Source: Isoetes taiwanensis (lineage: Eukaryota > Streptophyta > Lycopodiopsida > Isoetales > Isoetaceae). Taken from it: 64,000 nucleotides of DNA. The stretch covers positions 31,171,166 through 31,235,165 of the forward strand of contig JAJEKV010000003.1 of the NCBI GenBank assembly GCA_021234155.1. The letters are read 5' to 3'. Both the position numbers and the translations under genes were made by a program. Shown in pieces: positions 57,990 through 64,000 of this stretch. Each line of letters starts with the position of its first letter. The first letter of the stretch is position 1. Under the pieces are notes generated by a model. The model made no database searches and had not been told where the DNA came from. It saw only the letters and a program-made list of their open reading frames with translations.

Positions 57990-59377
57990 CACAGACATAA
58001 TCATGCATTCTTCTCTTGATTTAATAATATTAATAAATCTTGGTTTTTTACCTCAGCTAAAATATTGTATCCAAGATTCCTTGCATAATCAACGTTGTTG
58101 CATCTATCCTTTGTTGGCTCTGCACATATGTTATTGAGTACTAAGTTGAAAGCATAAAACCCTATATGTTTAACACCATTTTGCAAAAGGTACCTGACGG
58201 TTTGATATTATTTGGAGCAGAGTTCTATATGCTGGAAGTTTTTATGAATGTTTATCATAATTCGACATTCTAAAATCCACAGCAGCCACGTCATTTAATG
58301 AGATCAGGATGAAAATATGTATAAAAGCCAAACAACAACCTATCAACTTTGCTGCATGTTTCTTATCAGGAGGTACCTGCCGTTCAAATTGACATGGACA
58401 CTTTTTTGCATCATATACATGCTAACCTAATAAGCAGAGACCCTCATATACAGACCAGAAAAATGGGTCTATTGGAGGTGCCTGTGTGATGTCCTATAGC
58501 TGCCTGCTTCCGATCAGTCAGCCTACACAGCAGAAAGGAAAATATTAGGACAGATCAAAAGTACCCATCAATAACAATTAGAAGTGAAACCAACCAGGCA
58601 GAGCTCACATTTCAAATAATGGACTATGTAGAGTCAAGTCTTTTTTCAATTTTAGTTTTTCCCAACGAAGCTGCCTCTGAAACAATCAATTTGCATGCAT
58701 GCCCAAATACATGAAGCCCACAATTTCAACCAAAAGAGACTTCATAGAAGTATTCTTGAAATGCATTCTAGCACAACATGCCTAGGAATAGACTGTCATA
58801 TAATATTTTGTCTTAATCTCCTTCTCGCATAGGATTATATGTTACAAAAAAGAACCTTCTGATATGCCATACCCCTCTCAAAATGCTACTGCCATCAAAA
58901 TCCATTTACATGGTTAGCAAGAATTTTTACACATTTACATGGTTAGCCGAAAATCTGCTAATACTTTTTGCAGGAAACAAAGGCCTGAAGCTTATCAAGA
59001 TCATCAAACATAAAGAGGCTGCTAAGACACAAAGCCACCTTCGTATTGACGCATGAACATCCTGTTTTCCAAACCTAACAGTGTAAATATACCCTTTATT
59101 TTGATGCATGATACCCAGTACTGTAAATATATACCCTTTATTTTGATGCATGATACCCATTGCTGGAATGCCAAAGATGTCGTTGAAGATTGAAGGAGGT
59201 AAAAGAAACTCAAAAGAAACAAACCTCAAGCCTCTGTTTCAAGCCTCAGCAGACCAAACTACAAATGCGAAAGAAACGTTGAGAATCTGCTAGTGATCGT
59301 GGAAGCTTATTGTGTGGAATCCTCAAGCTAAGAGAAGCTCTAGAATCTGTAAGACGGCGCCAATAACTGCAAGTCGA
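57990..59377. other. AT-rich spacer with a 40-bp tandem duplication
   Basis: No gene is recognised. A 40-bp unit starting TGTAAATATA and containing TTTTGATGCATGATACCC is tandemly doubled at 59082-59121 and 59122-59161, with small differences. Confidence 0.45.
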
Positions 59378-62300
59378 GCTACAATCTCTTGAGAATTGGA
59401 TTATTGCTGGTGACTTTAACAATACTCCATCTTGGGACCTCAAATTGGGAAATAAAATCAATATGTCCAGAACAGAAAGGGAGAACTGGGATACTCTTAT
59501 TGCTGATAACAGTCTGGTCTATATTCCATCTTCTACTGCCACCTACACTTGGTCAAATAAACAAAAGGATAAAGCAAGAGTTTTCTGCACCCTAGACAGA
59601 TTTTATGTCTCCAATCCTTCTACATCCTTCTGGGATAATAGTTATGTTACAAGTGATGAGGGTACTTCCATCTCTGACCATCAGCCCCAGTTCCTTCATA
59701 CCTCTCATATCACCAGCATCAAAAGAGAAGGGAGCACGCCCTACAAGTTCAATTCCTCATTGCTAGAGAATGAGAAATTTCCGCCTCGCCTCAGATCCTT
59801 TTATGAGACTCTTTCCAATAATTCTAATGTGGTTGATGGTAGTCAATTGCCCTCTATGAAATGTTTCTACTCTAAGATCAAGCAAATCAAGGGGTGGATT
59901 AAAAACTGGTCCAAAGTTATCAAAGAGGAGAGAACCAAGGAAAAAAACCAGCTCCTAGTGTATATGAAGGATATTAGGTCTCTTCTTCAGAATGATCCAT
60001 CTAACTACAATCTCCATGTTGGTGAAGATATTTTAGAGAGAAGAATTAAGAATATTGAGGAGATGGAAGCTAAGGGATCGGCGATTAGATGTAAAATCAA
60101 ATATGCCAATGATATGGACTCTGGCTCCTCTAAATTCTTCTTCAGGGTTGCAAAGAGTAGGGTTCTTAGAAACTCCATTGCTGAAACTAGTGATGATCAA
60201 GGTAACAATTACAGTTCTCATTCTGAAATTGCTAATTTTTTCAAGAGCAGATATATGGATATCTTTAGTGATAAGCCAATAGACCCCAACATGGCCTCAG
60301 AAGCCAAAGAGTTTAATTCCATTGTGGACTCTATTCTTCCCCGCTCCTAGGGAAATCATGGATGAAGCTCTCATTGCCATTCCATCTCACATTGAGATCT
60401 ATGAGATTCTAAACTCCTTTACCAAAGGCAAATCTCCTGGGCCGGATGGCCTCCCTGCTGAATTTTACATCAAGTTTTGGGATATTCTCAAAACTGATGT
60501 TATCTCCCTTGTTCATGCCTTCTGGAATGACAATCATTTGCATCCTTCAATTTCCAGTGGATTTATCTCTCTCATTCCTAAAGTTGATCATCCTTCTAAG
60601 TTTCGTGGACTGAGGCCCATCTCCCTCACCAACACCACCTACAAGCTATGTGCTAAGATTATTGCTATGAGAATCAAAAGCTTCTTCGAGAAATATTAGC
60701 CAAAACCAATCAGCATTCCTTCCAAATAGATATATCTTGGATAATTATGTGGTCGCTATGGAAGGTCTCAGACCGGAATGTAATTTCGAACCAAAATTGT
60801 ATTCTTCTCAAGCTGGATTTTAAAAGAGCCTTTGACTCGTGGAGATGGGATTTTCCGGATTTTGCCATGTCTAAATTGGGCTTCCATCCTAAGCTCATGA
60901 ATCTTATTCATGGTTTAAACTCTAGATCCAATTCTGCTGTCCTCATCAATGGTGTCCCTTCTGGCTTCTTTCCTCTCTCTTGTGGAGTTAGGCAAGGATG
61001 TCCTCTTGCTCCCTATCTTTTCCTTGTGGTCTTGAACTCTTAACTAGGGTCACTCTTCATTATCGAATCTTGCCAGTTGAAAGGTTTAAATCTCCCAAAT
61101 TCGATGATAGTATTTCCATTCTTCAATATGCCGATGATACCTTTTCCTTCCTTGATGCCGATCTCCAAAATATTAATCTTTTCTTAAGATCTTAAGGCAA
61201 TTCTCTGCTTGCCCGGTATCCAATTGAATTTGTGTAAAAGTATGATCATTGGTGACCTCAATATTCCAGTTCTTGCTGGCATTAATGTCCTTCCTTCTAA
61301 TCAGGCAACCAAATTACTGGGGTTGCCTATAGCTTTGAATCATAGCATCAAAGGCCTCTGGGATCCTATTATTTCGAGAATAAAAAAGAAACTGAACAAT
61401 TATGGGAATTATCTCTCTCTTGCAGGTAGATCTATCATTGCAAATGTCGTTTTGCCGGTTCTCACGTTTACTTTTTCCACAGCTCTAGTTGCTCCTAAAT
61501 ATGTCTACCTGGAGCTTGAAAAGGTAATCAGAAATTTCATTTGGAAGGGAAGTCATTTGGTTAATTGGAATTCCTCTGGAGGTTTAGGCTGCAAGAACCT
61601 TTTTATTCAAGCTCAATCTCTTGCGGGTAAATTCATTTGGAAAGCTATTCATGGGAATCAATCTCCTGCTTATATCTTTATCAGGTATTGGATATCTTTA
61701 AGTCACCCTTGTGGTCATCCCTCTATTCATCATCTGCTCCCTCATTCTGCTTTCAATCAACTGAAGCCAGGTTCCAACATCTCCCCTCTTATGCACAATC
61801 TCATCAAGGCCTGGAATGCTGTCTCTCCTAATTTTCATTTCATTAAAAGAGAGGAGCTTCACTCTGATGTTCCAATCTTTTGGAATCCCATCATGATCGA
61901 AAGGGTAACTCTCCTGTTCTTGCTATCAAGCATCCCAGAATTTATAAGAAATGGAATGAAGCTGGTTTAGTCTATATCAGAGACATGTTTATATGTGGTA
62001 GAGTCATTTCTTGGACTAGATTGAAGGGTATTATCAGAGGCACCTCTTCTGATAAGAAAATTTATTTTTTCATCAAACCCTTCCTCTCAAATTTAGCTGT
62101 CAATTCTGGAAAGAGTGACTGGAGAGTAAATGACAAAGGGGATTACAAAGTCAAAAATGTTTACAATGCAATGACTTCCAACAATGAGGGATGTAAAGCT
62201 ATGCTGAAATGGTCCATTACTTATGATCAGCTCAAAAGTTTATTTCATAATGTTTGGCATTCTTATTGCCCTCCTAAGGTCTCATATTTCATTTGGCTTA

Positions 62301-63614
62301 TTGCTAATGGCGCCTAAACAACTGGGTCTCTATGTCCGTGAGATACCCTAATATTTTCGCTATGTGCCCTTTAGCTTGTAACAGCCCGAGGATATGTCCC
62401 ATATTTTCTTCCTCAGAGCTCCCTAAATGGTTTCGGTCTTGGTTCTCGATAAATTTATGATTGAAATCAATGAGGATCTTATGTCCCTTATGAATCAGGA
62501 TAATAAATTTGATAATACAGTCATTAAAATTGCTCTATGGAACATTTGGAAAGCAAGGAATAGGGTGTTATATGGTAAAAAAAGTGTGTCCATCTTCTGG
62601 TTAAAAATGCACTTTCAGTTTGATTTTGAGACTATTGCTACAGCACATAAAAAGAAATTTGGAGCTAATTTTGACAGGAAATGGGAAGAATATGGTTTGT
62701 ATAGGGGTCACTATGATTTGTTTGCTTCCAATCTAAATGTTGTGGTCTCTAATTTATTTCTTTTCGATGATCCTAGAGTATCTTAGTTTCTTACTACGGG
62801 GAGAAGGAAACAACAAGTTTGATACCGCCAGCCTCTCCCTTCATTCGGACATCTCGGGATCAAGTCATGAAAAATGACATTGCCACTTCTATGGAGTCAT
62901 TCCTGATGAAAAGAGGACGTATGAGTTACAACAAGGAGAGTGAAGATATGTGGGCAAGTATATTTTGGCAGGAGGTCATCCACTCCATTTATCGTGGAAA
63001 TTCCTCGACAAAGAATAACCGAATTCTCACGTAAGTTTCAGCTCTCAAGATATAGAACATGGTACTATAGTCACAAATTAATGGCAGATCTATATGGGTC
63101 ATTTGTTACTTTTTCCGGTGGATAAGGATTTGTTTCGACTTTGCTATCAAAAATAATTGGCCCTTGCCCATATATCTCTTTGGCTCCACAGATGCCTTCA
63201 ATGCCTACTTCAATTCCTACTTCTCGGGATCATTGCTTTGAAATCCCCGCCCATTTGTCCTTTAAGCCAAGAAGCATATACCGGCTTTTATTTTATTTAG
63301 TTCTGGTTTACTCTTTTGGTGGATTTTGGCAGGTTTGCAATTTGCTCGTTGGAATCGGTTCTGCTCCGGAATTGTGTTCTGCTGTTTACCTACTGCTATT
63401 TCATACTACCAAGGGTGGTTGCTGATCGTTCTTCCTCCTTAATCTGAAGACTTCATTTTGCGCTCTGTTTACACTCTATTATCAACTGCTACACTTCACT
63501 ATATTTTGATATGCTTCTTCTAAAAGCATATTTTTGCTATGTACTCTGAGATTTCATAATTAATGATAAAACCAACTCTTACCTTCAAAACAAAAAAAAA
63601 AAAAAAAAAAAAAA
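59378..63614 (+). mobile_element. L1-like LINE, 5'-truncated, with poly(A) tail
   Basis: This is the best preserved LINE in the window. It starts inside the ORF2 endonuclease (IIAGDFNNTPSWDLKLGN near 59399-59455, then SDHQPQ near 59676). It continues through reverse transcriptase: KGKSPGPDGLPAEFYIKFW near 60424, LRPISLTNTTYKL, LKLDFKRAFDSW near 60810, GVRQGCPLAPYLF near 60983 and QYADDTFSFLDA near 61125. The post-RT part includes GLPIALNHSIKG, AGRSIIANVVLPVL and VIRNFIWKGSHL. A zf-RVT-like segment (VWHSYCPPKVSYFIWL near 62250) and a WKARNRVLYGKK ending follow. Frameshifts occur near 60340, 60700, 61050, 61195 and 61950, so it is inactive. The 3' UTR runs from 62787 to an A run of about 24 bases at 63591-63614. 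ORF1 is absent. Confidence 0.92.
62787..63590 (+). other. LINE 3' UTR-like region
   Basis: This stretch lies between the end of ORF2 and the poly(A). It contains short frames without recognised domains and is long for a plant LINE 3' UTR (about 800 bp). Part of it may be degraded ORF2 C-terminus. Confidence 0.5.
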
Positions 63615-64000
63615 GAAGAAGTGCTCCTGTTTCTGGAAAAATAACACATCTGCATAAGAGATCTGGTTGTCTTTGCTTGGAAAAAACAGGTAAGAATGGA
63701 TTCAAAATATCTTCACCTAAATCAACTTAGCAATCTGGGCGCCAGAATGTCCTCTCTTCCAACGGCTCCCTCTGAATCTAGGAAGGATTGCTCTGGTAAA
63801 ACCTAGTTTCTGGCAAAGCAACGCTTTGATGCCGGACTGGGCAAAGCAAGTCGATTGTGAAACAACGTTTTGATGCTGGAGTCTCCTGACTGTGAAAGAA
63901 AAAAATTCTTGGTAAGAGATCAACGCCTTTGGAAAGAACAGGTAAGAATGGAAGAAAAATATGTTTACCTCAATCAACTGGGCGCCAAAATCCGCTCATA
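63615..64000. repeat. Partial tandem repeat at window edge
   Basis: GGTAAGAATGGA, TATCTTCACCTAAATCAACT and GGGCGCCAGAAT (63678-63751) recur as close variants at 63930-63994, about 252 bp apart. The second copy runs off the window. Within the unit a phrase AACGTTTTGATGCTGG / AACGCTTTGATGCCGG is also doubled. Confidence 0.7.

Noticed and set aside
1-64000. tRNA, rRNA or organellar genes
   Set aside because: I looked for tRNA B-box-like GGTTCGAATCC patterns and ribosomal motifs and saw none. The two initiator tRNA-like motifs are primer-binding sites.

Overview
This is nuclear DNA of a land plant. Both intact genes have many short exons with GT-AG introns, and they belong to plant families: a DUF789 protein and a leucine-rich-repeat/malectin receptor kinase. 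A fragment of plant arogenate dehydratase is also present. Most of the rest is retroelement debris and AT-rich intergenic sequence. The dense nested transposons and LINE types suggest a large repeat-rich genome such as a fern's, but the species call is an inference with low confidence.

Layout. 1-2.5 kb: no recognisable gene. 2.5-4.3 kb (-): DUF789 gene, six exons, complete. 4.3-9.7 kb: AT-rich spacer with a TGCATG microsatellite and a long inverted repeat (8.19-8.72 kb). 9.77-10.29 kb (-): LINE 3' end. 10.72-14.95 kb (+): complete but dead Copia element with both LTRs, carrying a nested reverse-strand Copia remnant. 15.2-20.2 kb: GC-rich LINE remnant and further LINE pieces. 21.89-23.56 kb: solo LTR with a perfect 5-bp target duplication. 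23.7-25.5 kb: L1-like 3' fragment. 26.4-27.5 kb (-): LINE abutting an arogenate dehydratase ACT-domain fragment. 28.8-31.2 kb (-): Copia 5' half. 32.1-33.9 kb: exon-like pieces of an unrecognised gene. 34.8-37.9 kb: LINE 3' ends and short tandem duplications. 37.9-44.6 kb (-): LRR-malectin receptor kinase, 23 exons, with a MITE-like element in one intron and a one-base problem at the exon 19/20 junction. 45.0-46.9 kb: direct duplication of about 0.9 kb. 50.45-57.99 kb: a candidate large DNA transposon. 59.4-63.6 kb (+): 5'-truncated L1-like LINE with poly(A). The window ends in a partial tandem repeat.

The best candidate for something undescribed is the 50447-57989 block. Imperfect terminal inverted repeats of about 24 bp with similar subterminal sequence are flanked by CACA on both sides. 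They enclose two convergent decayed coding regions. The plus-strand one carries a WSDG...QFK / HGKG..DG signature that could be an unusual DDE transposase. The minus-strand one ends in a HAD (FCP1/NIF-like) phosphatase domain preceded by Cys/His-rich and coiled-coil segments. This copy is dead, but the layout predicts a family that can be tested by genome search.

The two host genes are independent of each other. The receptor kinase would act at the plasma membrane. The cellular role of DUF789 proteins is not established.
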